Shown here in pieces: positions 43,701 through 52,270 of a stretch of DNA of 64,000 nt; the stretch's first letter is position 1; each line of letters opens with the position of its first letter. The notes under the pieces were generated by a model, which saw nothing but the letters and a program-made list of their open reading frames with translations, searched no databases and was not told the origin of the DNA. The translations under genes and the position numbers were made by a program. Source of the DNA: Betaproteobacteria bacterium (GTDB taxonomy: Bacteria > Pseudomonadota > Gammaproteobacteria > Burkholderiales > Casimicrobiaceae); the NCBI GenBank assembly GCA_003153475.1, contig PLYT01000093.1, positions 21,808 through 85,807 on the forward strand. The letters run 5' to 3'.

Positions 43701-45167
43701 TTACGGCGCCGGCGCGCACATCGCGACTGCGCCGGGCCCGGCCCCCTCGGCCAGCCAGCCGGCGGCGATCATCTGCGACTGGATCGCGCGCGACGTCGTG
43801 TAGCGGTGTTCGACCTCGCCGCGGTCGTTGCTGTACAGCCGGTAGACCGGTACGGTGCCTGCCTCGCACGTGCCATCGCCAGCGTCCGGCAGCGCGACGA
43901 TGAAGACGTTCGACGATTCGAGCACCCACTGGTCCGGCAGCCACGCCGCGACGGCGGCGCACTCGTCGGCGTAGGCGCTGAAGAAATGCGAATGCTGTCC
44001 GCCATCGGTCCGGCCGAAAAAACGGCAGACCGGCGACATGTTCGGCTGGAGGACGCTGTCGGCCGCATAGGCCAGGAATGTCTCGCCTGTCCGGGCCCAG
44101 CCAGCAATGCGGCCCGAGTCGAGCGCTGCGATTTCGTCGCGATCGACCGAGAGGAAATAGTCGCTTTCGTCGCGGCGGAATTCGAGGACCTGCACCTCGG
44201 TTGCAACGCGCGCCGGCGATACCGTTGAAGTGCGGCCCGAGTTGGGGTCGGCCATCAGCGCGGATTCGTCGACTGCCTCGAAATCGCTTCCCGTCAGGCG
44301 TCCGAGTTGATGCAGCTCGTCGTCGTCCCAGCGCGGATCGGGCGCGCCGCTCAAGTACCAGCTGCTGCCGTTGTCCGCCAGAAACATGCCGTACTTCTTG
44401 AGCGCACGCAGGATTCTCTGGACATTCGGACCGAAGCTCGCAATGTCGACGCTCGCCTTCAGGCGGAAGCGTTGTCCCATCGGCGGATAGTTGGCGCCGG
44501 TGAGACTCGATGCCTTGTGCCGCGCCGGCCAGACGTAGGCGTTGCGCGTCTGCGGCGCGGTGAAGCGCAGCGCGTGCGGTATCTCGCCGGCGACGACTTC
44601 CTCGTAGCGCACCAGGCCCGGCAGTATCGGCAGACCCGCCGCGTCGGCCGATGTCCAGCCCGCCGGACGCAGCGCGTCGCCGTTCAAATCGAATATGGCA
44701 CCCGATCCGGCGTGCCAGCTTCCATCGGGATTCGGATACGCGGCAAAAAGCTCGTAGAGCTTGCCGCCGTCGCGATCGACAACGAGCACATGGCGATCGC
44801 CGGTCGATGAAGGGCCGCCTTCGATCGGCGCATCGGGCGGCACCGGATAGGGGCCGGGATCGCTTTCGTCGGCGTAATCGAAGCTGACCGCGACGCCAGG
44901 CTGACTGCCCGGAACCACAACGAAGGGGATGCCATTCGGCGCACCGTTGTAGACAGTGCCGAAATCGGCGTGCATCGGCTTCGCCGCGCCGATCGTCGTC
45001 ACGTATGCCGCCGAACTGGCATCGACCGGAAGCGTGTCGATGGCGACGTTCCAGACGTTGTCTTGCGGAAACATCGGCCGCACCGTCAGTATCGGCGAGG
45101 CTGCTGCCGGAACGAGAGATGCGAGGGCAAGCCCCGCGGCCAGCAAGTTGCGAAGATTAGGCGGCAT
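43701..45167 (-). CDS. large secreted protein with C-terminal DUF5648-like repeats
   Basis: A 488-residue exported protein: signal peptide ending PAAAS (about 24), then a conserved globular part (about 30-320) with FPQDNVWNVAID, VVVPGSQPGVAVSFDYADES, HVLVVDRDGGKLYELF, GWTSADAAGLPILPGLVRYE and KKYGMFLADNGSSWYLSGA. This part belongs to a family of unknown function also seen in actinobacteria. The C-terminus (about 370-488) has two DUF5648-like units (PVCRFFGRTDGGQHSHFFSA; PVYRLYSNDRGEVEHRYTT, then AAGWLAEGAG). Possibly a surface or carbohydrate-binding protein; no catalytic motif is recognised. Confidence 0.82.
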   Translation of the reverse strand: MPPNLRNLLAAGLALASLVPAAASPILTVRPMFPQDNVWNVAIDTLPVDASSAAYVTTIGAAKPMHADFGTVYNGAPNGIPFVVVPGSQPGVAVSFDYADESDPGPYPVPPDAPIEGGPSSTGDRHVLVVDRDGGKLYELFAAYPNPDGSWHAGSGAIFDLNGDALRPAGWTSADAAGLPILPGLVRYEEVVAGEIPHALRFTAPQTRNAYVWPARHKASSLTGANYPPMGQRFRLKASVDIASFGPNVQRILRALKKYGMFLADNGSSWYLSGAPDPRWDDDELHQLGRLTGSDFEAVDESALMADPNSGRTSTVSPARVATEVQVLEFRRDESDYFLSVDRDEIAALDSGRIAGWARTGETFLAYAADSVLQPNMSPVCRFFGRTDGGQHSHFFSAYADECAAVAAWLPDQWVLESSNVFIVALPDAGDGTCEAGTVPVYRLYSNDRGEVEHRYTTSRAIQSQMIAAGWLAEGAGPGAVAMCAPAP

Positions 45168-45294
45168 CTGGTTTGGTCCGGCGGAGGCGGGACTCACATT
45201 ATGCCATCATCATAAGGATCAAGCGACGGCGATCGGGAAAGGGCCGCCGCCTGCCCGGGTTGACTCCTGCCGTTGCGGCCCCAAACTAGCATGC

Positions 45295-45897
45295 ATGCCG
45301 CCCGTCACGACCGCACTCATCATCGCCAATGTCGCGGTGTTCCTGCTGCAAAGTGCCACCCCGGACCTGGTCGTGCAGTTCGCTCTCTGGCCGCTCGCGG
45401 CCTCCGGGCTCAACGCCGGCGTCGCATTCGAGCCCTGGCAACTGCTGACTTATGCCTTCCTGCACGGCGGCGTCATGCATCTGGCGTTCAACATGTTCGC
45501 GCTGTACATGTTCGGCAGCGCGGTTGAGCGCGTGTTCGGCGGACGGCGCTATCTGACGTTTTATGTGGTCTGCGTGCTTTCGGCCGCCATTGCACAGCTG
45601 ATCGTCGCGGCCATCACCGGCAAGATCTATCCGACCGTCGGCGCCTCGGGCGGCATCTTCGGCATCCTGCTTGCTTACGGGATGTATTTTCCGAACAACC
45701 GCGTCATGCTGCTGTTCCCGCCGATTCCGATGCCGGCGCGGGTGTTCGTCGTCGTCTACGCGCTGGTCGAGCTGTTCCTGGGCGTCACCGGCACGCAGGA
45801 GGGGGTCGCGCACTTTGCGCACCTGGGCGGCATGGTCGGCGGCTTCCTGATGCTGCGCTACTGGCGCGGCACGATGGGCCGCTGGCGCGCTCGTTGA
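45295..45897 (+). CDS. rhomboid family intramembrane serine protease
   Basis: A 200-residue, six-TM rhomboid of the short bacterial type. The catalytic Ser is S118 in GASGGIFG and His is H176 in AHLGGM; HLAFNMFAL (H62, N66) gives the oxyanion region. It cleaves TM segments of other membrane proteins. The ATG at 45295 is just downstream of an overlapping ATG in another frame. It is convergent with the 2-hydroxyacid dehydrogenase gene. Confidence 0.93.
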   Translation: MPPVTTALIIANVAVFLLQSATPDLVVQFALWPLAASGLNAGVAFEPWQLLTYAFLHGGVMHLAFNMFALYMFGSAVERVFGGRRYLTFYVVCVLSAAIAQLIVAAITGKIYPTVGASGGIFGILLAYGMYFPNNRVMLLFPPIPMPARVFVVVYALVELFLGVTGTQEGVAHFAHLGGMVGGFLMLRYWRGTMGRWRAR

Positions 45898-45910
45898 GGC
45901 TCGCGGCGCG

Positions 45911-46939
45911 CTAGCGCGCAAGCCACGTCTGCACGCGCGCGTGGCTTAAGACCTCGGGATTGACGACGAATTCGGGCCTGCGTCCGGCCAGTGCATCGAC
46001 GATGCTGGACAGTCCGGTCGACGCCATGTTGTGAAAGCATTCGTCGGTCCAGCAGAGCGAATGCGGCGTGACGATAACGTTGTCCATCGCCAGCAGCGGG
46101 TTGGCCGGATCGACCGGCTCCTGCTCGAATACGTCGAGCGCAGCGCCGGCGATGCGTCCTTGCTGCAGCGCCTCGATCAGAGCGGCCTCGTCGACGACCG
46201 GGCCGCGCGCGACATTGATCAAGAACGCTTCCGGACGCATCTCCCGCAGCGCTGCGGCATCGATCAGATGGTGCGTGCCCGGCGTAAGCAGGCAGCAGAC
46301 GACCACGAAGTCGGACTGCCGCAGGAGCTCCTGTAGCGCGACCTTGCGCGCGCCGACGTAGCCGAGCTGGATGGCATCGACCTGCGGATCGGACGCGAGC
46401 AGCTTCAAATCGAACGTGCGCGCCATGCGCAGCAGCTCGCGGCCGATGCGTCCCGCCCCGATGACACCGAGCGTGCGTCCGGTGAGTCCCAGCCCCATGT
46501 TGTCCATGCGCTCGTTCCAGCGTCCGCTGCGAGTCAGGCGATCCTTGAGGAACAACTTGCCGGCGAGCGCGAGCAGGAAAGTCAGCGCGGTCGTCGCAAC
46601 CGGCCGCGGCATCGGACTCGGGGTGTTGGTGACGACGATGCCGGCGCGCGTCATCGCCGCGACGTCGACCGCGTCGTAACCGACGCCGTGGCGGGCGACG
46701 ACCCGCAGCCGGCAATCGGCGCGCGCCACCGCGGCCGCCGGTACGCGCGCCATATTGACGTAGATCGCGTCGTAGCGCGCGGCGTGGTCGCCGTCGACTG
46801 CCGGCACGACCGAGGGCAGATATTCCCAATCGAGGTCCGCCACCGAGTCGAGTATCTGCAACGCGGGCCGCCCGAACGCGGGCTCGCCGCGGGAGTCGAG
46901 GACATCGCGCGTGATTCCCACGCGGAAATTGCCGCTCAT
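45911..46939 (-). CDS. D-isomer 2-hydroxyacid dehydrogenase
   Basis: A 342-residue NAD-dependent dehydrogenase with GVIGAGRIGRELL (NAD), NVARGPVVDE (Arg), LDVFEQEP (Glu) and TPHSLCWTDE (His). The family reduces 2-oxoacids such as hydroxypyruvate or glyoxylate. Its ATG overlaps the stop of the HpcH aldolase gene by 4 nt (ATGA), so aldolase and dehydrogenase are translationally coupled and may process one oxoacid. Confidence 0.93.
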   Translation of the reverse strand: MSGNFRVGITRDVLDSRGEPAFGRPALQILDSVADLDWEYLPSVVPAVDGDHAARYDAIYVNMARVPAAAVARADCRLRVVARHGVGYDAVDVAAMTRAGIVVTNTPSPMPRPVATTALTFLLALAGKLFLKDRLTRSGRWNERMDNMGLGLTGRTLGVIGAGRIGRELLRMARTFDLKLLASDPQVDAIQLGYVGARKVALQELLRQSDFVVVCCLLTPGTHHLIDAAALREMRPEAFLINVARGPVVDEAALIEALQQGRIAGAALDVFEQEPVDPANPLLAMDNVIVTPHSLCWTDECFHNMASTGLSSIVDALAGRRPEFVVNPEVLSHARVQTWLAR

Positions 46940-47730
46940 CGCACGCCTCCATCGTTAGCGGCCGCATCGCGCAGCACGTCGAGCCCGCGCCGGAGCGCTT
47001 CTTGCAGCAGCAGCTGATCGATGCCGTAAGCCATCAGCCGAAACCCCTTGGCGACATAATCCCGCGCCCAGGCATCGTCGGTGGCGAGCATCGCCGCCGC
47101 CTTGCCGTGCGTCGCGCACGCAGCCAGCACCCGGTCGACCGCGGCAAGATATTTCGGATGTCCGAACTGTGCAGGAATCCCGAGGAAGTTGGTCAGATCG
47201 AACTGGCCGATCCACAGCGCATCGATTCCAGGAACGGCGGCGATCGCTTCGACGTTGTCCAGACCTTCGCCGGTTTCGATCTGCGCGATCATCATCGTAC
47301 GCTGCTGCAGGGCCGCCATCTTGGCGACGATGTCGCCGCCCTGGTAATCGTCGTGCGCAAAGCCGAACGCCGCGCCACGGCGGCCATGCGGCGGGTAACG
47401 CGAGCACGACACCAGGTATTCGGCCTCGGCGCCGGTCGCAACCATCGGCACCATGACACCGAGGGCGCCGACGTCCAGCGCACGGGCGATGAAATGATAT
47501 TCGCCGCGGGGCACGCGCGTTATCGGCACGATGTCGAGGCCTCGGCAAAGCGCCAGTTGCGTCTTAAGCGACTCGAAGCTTAAGCCCGTGTGCTCCATGT
47601 CGTACAGGACGAACTCCGCGCCCGCGTTGCGGCAGATCTGCGGCAGTCCGGGCACGAAACATTCGAAAACCATCGCGCCGATGGCGCGTCCGCCGCTCTC
47701 CAGCGCATTCTTGACCGGATTGTTTCGCAT
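46936..47730 (-). CDS. HpcH/HpaI family aldolase
   Basis: A 264-residue class II aldolase-like protein: VLYDMEHTGLSFE, PITRVPRGEYHFIARALDVG, AQIETGEGLDNVEAIAAVPGIDALWIGQFDLT. These are the metal-binding and substrate regions of 2-oxo-3-deoxy acid aldolases. It should split or join a 2-oxo acid and an aldehyde. ATG 47730 follows AAGGAAGG. It is coupled to the downstream 2-hydroxyacid dehydrogenase. Confidence 0.92.
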   Translation of the reverse strand: MRNNPVKNALESGGRAIGAMVFECFVPGLPQICRNAGAEFVLYDMEHTGLSFESLKTQLALCRGLDIVPITRVPRGEYHFIARALDVGALGVMVPMVATGAEAEYLVSCSRYPPHGRRGAAFGFAHDDYQGGDIVAKMAALQQRTMMIAQIETGEGLDNVEAIAAVPGIDALWIGQFDLTNFLGIPAQFGHPKYLAAVDRVLAACATHGKAAAMLATDDAWARDYVAKGFRLMAYGIDQLLLQEALRRGLDVLRDAAANDGGVR

Positions 47731-47806
47731 GCCTTCCTTTCGTTGCCTTGCCGACATCGGTGCCGGCGCTTCGGCCGTCGATTGTCGCGCAGCGCTGCCG
47801 TGCCCA

Positions 47807-49318
47807 TCATTGCACGAGCAATGCCTGCCGCGCGAGTCGCGCCAGCGCTTCGTCCAGCGCCGCCTCGGCGTCTGGCGCCGGGTGGGCGGGAAAGGCCTCC
47901 GCCACGAGTGCCGCACGCCCGCGCGAGCCGTCGAGCAGCGCCAGCAAGCCAGGATTGGCGTCGTCGATGCTGACCATTTCATGACGCATATTGGTCACAT
48001 GAGCGCCGCGGGCGGCCTGCAGCCTCGCCACCGCAAAGGCCTGAGGTCTGGCGCCGGCTTCGGTTGCGAACGTGGGGCCGAGCGCATGCAATTCGGCGGC
48101 GCCGGCGCAGAAGGCCTTCAGCACGTCCGCCGCGAGTATGGCGGTCGCTCTATCATCGACATCGCCCTCCAGCCCGATGCGCGCCGCCGCCATCGCACTG
48201 AGATCGGAGAACGGTATCGGCGCCGGCCAGTGCTTGGCCAGCACGGCCATCGCCGCCTTGGAAATCGGATACGGGGTCCGCAGGCCGATGCCGTCGGGCA
48301 TGCGAAATTCGTCGGCTGCCGCCGAGCGCGGATCGCTGTCGCCACCGGCCGCGCGCGCCGCCGACGCGACCCAGAGCGCGCTCACACGCGCCGGGAGCAA
48401 CGCGCGATCGACCGGCACGTTGTCGTGCACCAGCAGCGTCTGGCGAAAATTGCGGTTGCGCAGGAAATCGATCAGCTGCTCGCGTCGCACGGTGTCCGGG
48501 GCCATGCGGTCCAGCATCTGCGCGACCTGTGCCGGCAAGCCGTCGAGCAGCATCATCCGGAAATCCGCCTCGGCCAGGAAGGCAACGCCGTGGCGCGCCG
48601 CGCGCGCGGCGAACTGGTGAAAAAAAACGGCTTCGTTGAATTCCTCCAGATGGTCGTGCAGGACATAGTAGTCGTCTTCGCGGCGCAGCTGCTCGGCCTC
48701 GGAACGCAGCATCAGCGCGTAAGGCGACTGTGCGCCTTCCATGGCCTGTGCCATGAAATCCAGGGTGGCGCGGGCTTGTTGCACGCGGGTTCTCGCGTCG
48801 GGAAACTGGCGCGTGTGATACCGCATCGCGTCGCGAACGATCCCGCGCATGTTCCAGCCGGGCAGGGTGTTGTAGCTCACGTAGGCGATGCCCCCGGGTG
48901 CCAACTGCCGGGAGCAGACGTCGAGCAGCTTTTCCTGAACGTCCGCCGGTACCCACGAGTAGACGCCGTGCGCGATGATGTAGTCGAACACGCCCGAGTC
49001 TTCGCCGAAATCGCGAAGGTCCGCCTGCGCCAGCTCGATGTTGGACAATCCGAGCGCCGCGACATCGGCGGCGCCCTGGCGCACCTGGACTGCGGAAAAA
49101 TCGATGCCGACAAAGCGCGATTGCGGCAGGGCCCCCGCCATCGGAATCAGGTTGCCGCCGGCGGCGCAGCCGATCTCCAGCACACGACATTCGCCGACGG
49201 GGGCGGGCGAGAGCCCATGCAGGCGGCCGATCGTCGCGAGGCGATCGGGGTGCGATTGCGGGAATGCGAGGCTTAAGTACGGGAATTCGTCGTAGCTTGC
49301 CTGCAACTTGGCATCCAT
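47807..49318 (-). CDS. methyltransferase with C-terminal regulatory domain
   Basis: A 503-residue protein: a class I SAM domain (about 1-230; motif I RVLEIGCAAGGNLIPMA, then VGIDFSAVQV and DYIIAHGVYSWV), followed by a regulatory domain (about 230-310, LRREDDYYVLHDHLEEFN, with FHQFAARAARHGV) and a C-terminal helical part. The combination matches the MethyTransf_Reg group (PF10119-like). The substrate is unknown. A degenerate nucleotidyltransferase-like gene ends 73 nt upstream on the same strand and may be part of the same unit. Confidence 0.88.
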   Translation of the reverse strand: MDAKLQASYDEFPYLSLAFPQSHPDRLATIGRLHGLSPAPVGECRVLEIGCAAGGNLIPMAGALPQSRFVGIDFSAVQVRQGAADVAALGLSNIELAQADLRDFGEDSGVFDYIIAHGVYSWVPADVQEKLLDVCSRQLAPGGIAYVSYNTLPGWNMRGIVRDAMRYHTRQFPDARTRVQQARATLDFMAQAMEGAQSPYALMLRSEAEQLRREDDYYVLHDHLEEFNEAVFFHQFAARAARHGVAFLAEADFRMMLLDGLPAQVAQMLDRMAPDTVRREQLIDFLRNRNFRQTLLVHDNVPVDRALLPARVSALWVASAARAAGGDSDPRSAAADEFRMPDGIGLRTPYPISKAAMAVLAKHWPAPIPFSDLSAMAAARIGLEGDVDDRATAILAADVLKAFCAGAAELHALGPTFATEAGARPQAFAVARLQAARGAHVTNMRHEMVSIDDANPGLLALLDGSRGRAALVAEAFPAHPAPDAEAALDEALARLARQALLVQ

Positions 49319-49391
49319 CGCGGCGGCAAGTTTAGCAGCAGCGGCGCGACTGCCTGTGGCGCGATCGGGCCGCCCCGGGGCAGGCAACACT

Positions 49392-50084
49392 TCAGGTTTG
49401 CGATTCGGTGGCGGGTTCGGCGGGCTCGGGCAGGGGGTCGACGCCTTCGTCGCCGCCGTCGTGGAAGACGACAGCGAACGGCTGCGGCAGCAAACGCGTA
49501 TCGCCGACCATGCAGATGTGGAAAAAGGAGGAGAGCTCGCGCATTGCGGCACGGATCTGCCGCGCGCCCTCCTTCCGGCTCACCGTCCGCGTCCAGCGTG
49601 CCTTGCGCGACGAGGATCGCGGACGCACGGCGATGCCCAGCGGCAATTCGGCCAGCAGCCTGTCCTGGCTGATGTAGCTGCCGAACGGCGCGAGCGCGAC
49701 GATCTCCAGTGGATTGGTCTTCCACTCGGCATTGATGCGGGTCGCCAGCAAGCAGGCCTTGCCGAGCAGCTGCCTCGCGCGCTCGCGAGGCAAAGGCTCG
49801 ACGACGCGCGCGGTCGCGAATTCGAAAAAGCGCTCGGTAAGCGCGAAATCGCCCTGGCGCTCGTCCGGTTGCCGCAGCAGCCCATCGGCGACCATCTGGT
49901 CGAGCGTGTCTTGCGCCGACGCCGGATCGAGGCCGAAGTCCTGGCACAGGTGGCGCCGGCTGACGAACGCCTCGCCGGCGGGCAGCCCGCCGACACGCGA
50001 AAGCACCCTCGCGGTTGCAGCGCGCAGCACGACCGCTTCCATGCCGTAGTATTGCCGCTTGGTGACGAGCGTCCGGATCTTCAT
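49392..50084 (-). CDS. winged-helix / degenerate nucleotidyltransferase-like protein
   Basis: A 230-residue protein. The N-terminal 70 residues suggest a winged helix (RRHLCQDFGLDPASAQDTLD, then MVADGLL). The middle resembles an MNT-type nucleotidyltransferase core: LATRINAEWKTNPLEIVALAP then FGSYISQDR (FGS at 134-136), but the D-x-D that should follow on the next strand is replaced by AELPLGIAV. It would therefore be catalytically dead. The acidic C-terminus is disordered. The start is uncertain: ATGs at 50117 or 50123 are also in frame and none has a good ribosome site. Confidence 0.65.
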   Translation of the reverse strand: MKIRTLVTKRQYYGMEAVVLRAATARVLSRVGGLPAGEAFVSRRHLCQDFGLDPASAQDTLDQMVADGLLRQPDERQGDFALTERFFEFATARVVEPLPRERARQLLGKACLLATRINAEWKTNPLEIVALAPFGSYISQDRLLAELPLGIAVRPRSSSRKARWTRTVSRKEGARQIRAAMRELSSFFHICMVGDTRLLPQPFAVVFHDGGDEGVDPLPEPAEPATESQT

Positions 50085-50162
50085 CGCGCGAGGCGTTTGC
50101 TCAGGCGTTAATGACATTAGCATAAGCCGGTCGGCTCGGCAATCGGGGCACGTATCGCGCGC

Positions 50163-50186
50163 GTCGGTGCCCTATAATCAACCGAC
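50163..50186 (+). promoter_or_regulatory. -10 box enclosed by an inverted repeat, upstream of the PheC-like gene
   Basis: A perfect TATAAT (50173-50178) lies between GTCGGT (50163-50168) and its complement ACCGAC (50181-50186). A regulator binding the 6-bp arms would cover the -10 box, so this looks like an operator-promoter. No -35 box is obvious. Confidence 0.55.
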
Positions 50187-50236
50187 ACCCGGCGCGGCGC
50201 TGCCGCCGCATCCCGAAATGTCCTCAGGAGCATGCG

Positions 50237-50998
50237 ATGATCAGGCTACCCGTCGTCCTCGCGCTGGCGATGCTCGCCGGCAGCGCCCTCGCGCAGGAAT
50301 CCCGTCTCGATGCGGTCCAGAAGGGCGGGGCACTGCGAGTCTGCACTCCCGGCGATTACAAGCCGTTCAGCCTGGCCAAGCCGGACGCAAGCTTCGAAGG
50401 CCTCGATGTCGACATCGCGCAGGCGATGGCCAAGGCGCTCGGTGTCGAGGCCAGATTCGTCAAGACCAGTTGGCCGAAGCTGATGGACGATTTCATCGAG
50501 AAGTGCGATCTGGGCGTCGGCGGCATTTCGGTGACTCTCGACCGTCAAAGGCGTGCGTTTTTCTCCGATGCCTACATGGTCAACGGCAAGACGCCGATCA
50601 CACGCTGCGAGAACGTCGGCAAATTCCAGACAATTGCCGACATCGACAAGCCAGGCGTAACGGTCATCGAGAATCCCGGCGGCAGCAATGAACGATTCGC
50701 GCGCGCGAATTTCAAGCAGGCGAAAATCGTCATCTTCGACGACAACACCAGGATCTTCGACGAAATTGTGAACCGCCGAGCCGACGTCATGATCTCGGAG
50801 TCGGTCGAGGCAGTGGTGCAGCAGGGACTCAAGCAGGGGCTTTGCGCGGTCAATCCGACCAAGCCGCTGCAATACGGCGAAATGGCCTACCTCTTGCCTC
50901 GCGGCGACACCGTATTCAAAGCCTGGGTCGACCAATGGCTGCATCTGGCCAAGGCGGACGGCGAATACGACCGCATTGTCGAACGCTGGCTCAAATAA
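50237..50998 (+). CDS. PheC-like cyclohexadienyl dehydratase / periplasmic solute-binding protein
   Basis: A 253-residue exported protein of the SBP_bac_3 fold, with signal peptide ending ALAQ (about 20). LRVCTPGDYKPFSL, FEGLDVDIAQAMAKALGV, KCDLGVGGISVTLDRQR, VIENPGGSNERFAR and YGEMAYLLPRGD closely follow the PheC pattern (prephenate/arogenate to phenylpyruvate/phenylalanine). Cys 36/110/112/208-type positions also recall PheC. Because the fold is shared with amino-acid receptors, ligand binding without catalysis is possible. ATG 50237 has AGGAG upstream. Confidence 0.88.
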   Translation: MIRLPVVLALAMLAGSALAQESRLDAVQKGGALRVCTPGDYKPFSLAKPDASFEGLDVDIAQAMAKALGVEARFVKTSWPKLMDDFIEKCDLGVGGISVTLDRQRRAFFSDAYMVNGKTPITRCENVGKFQTIADIDKPGVTVIENPGGSNERFARANFKQAKIVIFDDNTRIFDEIVNRRADVMISESVEAVVQQGLKQGLCAVNPTKPLQYGEMAYLLPRGDTVFKAWVDQWLHLAKADGEYDRIVERWLK

Positions 50999-51047
50999 CA
51001 GCGCCAATCGCGGCATGGCGCCGCGTCGCCGATCAAGGAGCTAAGCA

Positions 51048-51254
51048 GTGAACGACGAAACTTTCAACTTGAGCATTCGCAAGTTTCTCAAGATGGTCGG
51101 CATCAACTCGCAGCGCGAGATCGAGCAGGCGGTAGCCCGCGCGATCGCGGACGGCTCGATTGCCGGCGATGAAACCTTTCCGGCGCACGTGTCGCTGGTG
51201 GTGCCGGGCTTGAAAATCGACGTCAAATTCGACGGCGAAATCAAGCTCGCGTAA
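51048..51254 (+). CDS. DUF6494 family protein, 68 aa
   Basis: A 68-residue protein: MNDETFNLSIRKFLKMVG, then INSQREIEQAVARAIADG and a LKIDVKFDGEIKLA end. This matches the DUF6494 family of small proteobacterial proteins of unknown function; a helix-rich N-terminal half and a two-strand C-terminal half are suggested. An AAGGAG lies upstream of ATG 51048. It follows the PheC-like gene by 49 nt and converges on the next gene with 2 nt between. Confidence 0.88.
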   Translation: MNDETFNLSIRKFLKMVGINSQREIEQAVARAIADGSIAGDETFPAHVSLVVPGLKIDVKFDGEIKLA

Positions 51255-51256
51255 CG

Positions 51257-51496
51257 CTAGTTGCCGTCTTTGCCGGTCGTGCGGCGGCGCACCGCCGGAT
51301 CTTCTTCGCGGGCGCGTTCGCGTCCCGCCTGCTCGGCTCGGGCGAGCTCTGCCTCTTCGGCTGCGGACTTCGGCGCCGCGTCGTGCGCAGCCTTGTCGAC
51401 CTGACCCGATTTCACAAAGGCGGCTTCAGCAGCGTCGAATTCCCGCGCTGCTTTGTAATTGCCTTCGCCATGAATCTTGTCGTCCTTCTTCTTCAT
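51257..51496 (-). CDS. small hydrophilic protein (KIHGEGNYKAAREFD type)
   Basis: A 79-residue, highly charged protein, KKKDDKIHGEGNYKAAREFDAAE at its start (shown in parts: KIHGEGNY, then AAREFD) followed by an Ala/Glu/Lys-rich helical tail ending RRRTTGKDGN. Similar proteins with KIHGEGN-YKAAR-FD occur widely in proteobacteria without a known role; composition suggests a stress-related, disordered protein. ATG 51496 has GAGGA upstream. Confidence 0.82.
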   Translation of the reverse strand: MKKKDDKIHGEGNYKAAREFDAAEAAFVKSGQVDKAAHDAAPKSAAEEAELARAEQAGRERAREEDPAVRRRTTGKDGN

Positions 51497-51570
51497 CGTG
51501 GTTTCCTCATCGATTGCGGAATGCGTACTGCGCACCTTAGCGCGATGCGACCGGCGAAGGGCAAAGTGGG

Positions 51571-52038
51571 TCATTGTTGCGGCGTGCCACCGGTCGTGGG
51601 CATGCCGGTGGTCGCAGGCGTGCCGCTGGTCGCGGCAGCGTCGGGTTCGGGCGTCTGGCCGTTCAGCGCGCGGCAGGCCACCAGTGCATCGCCGAACCGG
51701 CCGCTGCAATCCTCGCTCGCGCCAGTGCTGCTGGTCGGTGCCTGGGTTTCGGCCGCGTTCAAGCGGCGGCAGTTTGCGAGCGGCGCGCCGGTCATGCCGC
51801 TGCAATCGTTCACCGTGCCGGCGCCCGTTTTCGCAGGCGCGTTGCCACTGCGGTTCAGCTGCCGGCACGTTTCGAGTGCGGCACCGGTCATGCCGCTGCA
51901 ATCGTGTGTCGCGCCGGGCGGCGCATTCGTTGCCCCTGCGCTGCCACCCGGGGCGACTTGCGCAAAGCCAAGCGTCGCGCTGCTCGACAGCAAAGCGGCA
52001 AGAAAGACAAGGACAAATCTCGGGGCCCCGCTTTTCAT
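51571..52038 (-). CDS. secreted protein with three exact 32-residue Cys-containing repeats
   Basis: A 155-residue exported protein: signal peptide to about 27 (LGFAQ), then three copies of D-C-S-G-x2-G-x2-L-x2-C-R-x-L-N starting at residues 46, 78 and 110, a period of exactly 32. Each copy has one Cys pair spaced 11 apart, suggesting three small disulphide loops, joined by Ala/Thr/Gly-rich linkers; the C-terminus is disordered. ATG 52038 has GGAGG upstream. I do not recognise a named family. Confidence 0.78.
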   Translation of the reverse strand: MKSGAPRFVLVFLAALLSSSATLGFAQVAPGGSAGATNAPPGATHDCSGMTGAALETCRQLNRSGNAPAKTGAGTVNDCSGMTGAPLANCRRLNAAETQAPTSSTGASEDCSGRFGDALVACRALNGQTPEPDAAATSGTPATTGMPTTGGTPQQ

Positions 52039-52270
52039 GACGGCCTCCATCGGCGTCGATATCGTGTGTGCATTCTCCCGCCGCGGCGTGCGAGCGGTAA
52101 TCGGCCAAAGGATGATTCGGCGTAAGACTGCGGCCGACAATGGGCGCACCGCCCATATCGCACCCCGCCGGCATCGGTGGCGTGCGTTCGACGGCAACGG
52201 CGGAAGTTGTCGTACCATGGACTCGCCACCGGCGCCTGCGCCGGCAAACGGCTGACATCACCCAAGGTCG

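Noticed and set aside
45906..45919. GCGCGCTAGCGCGC palindrome between the convergent rhomboid and dehydrogenase genes
   Set aside because: No T-run follows and part of it is dehydrogenase coding sequence; likely chance in GC-rich DNA.
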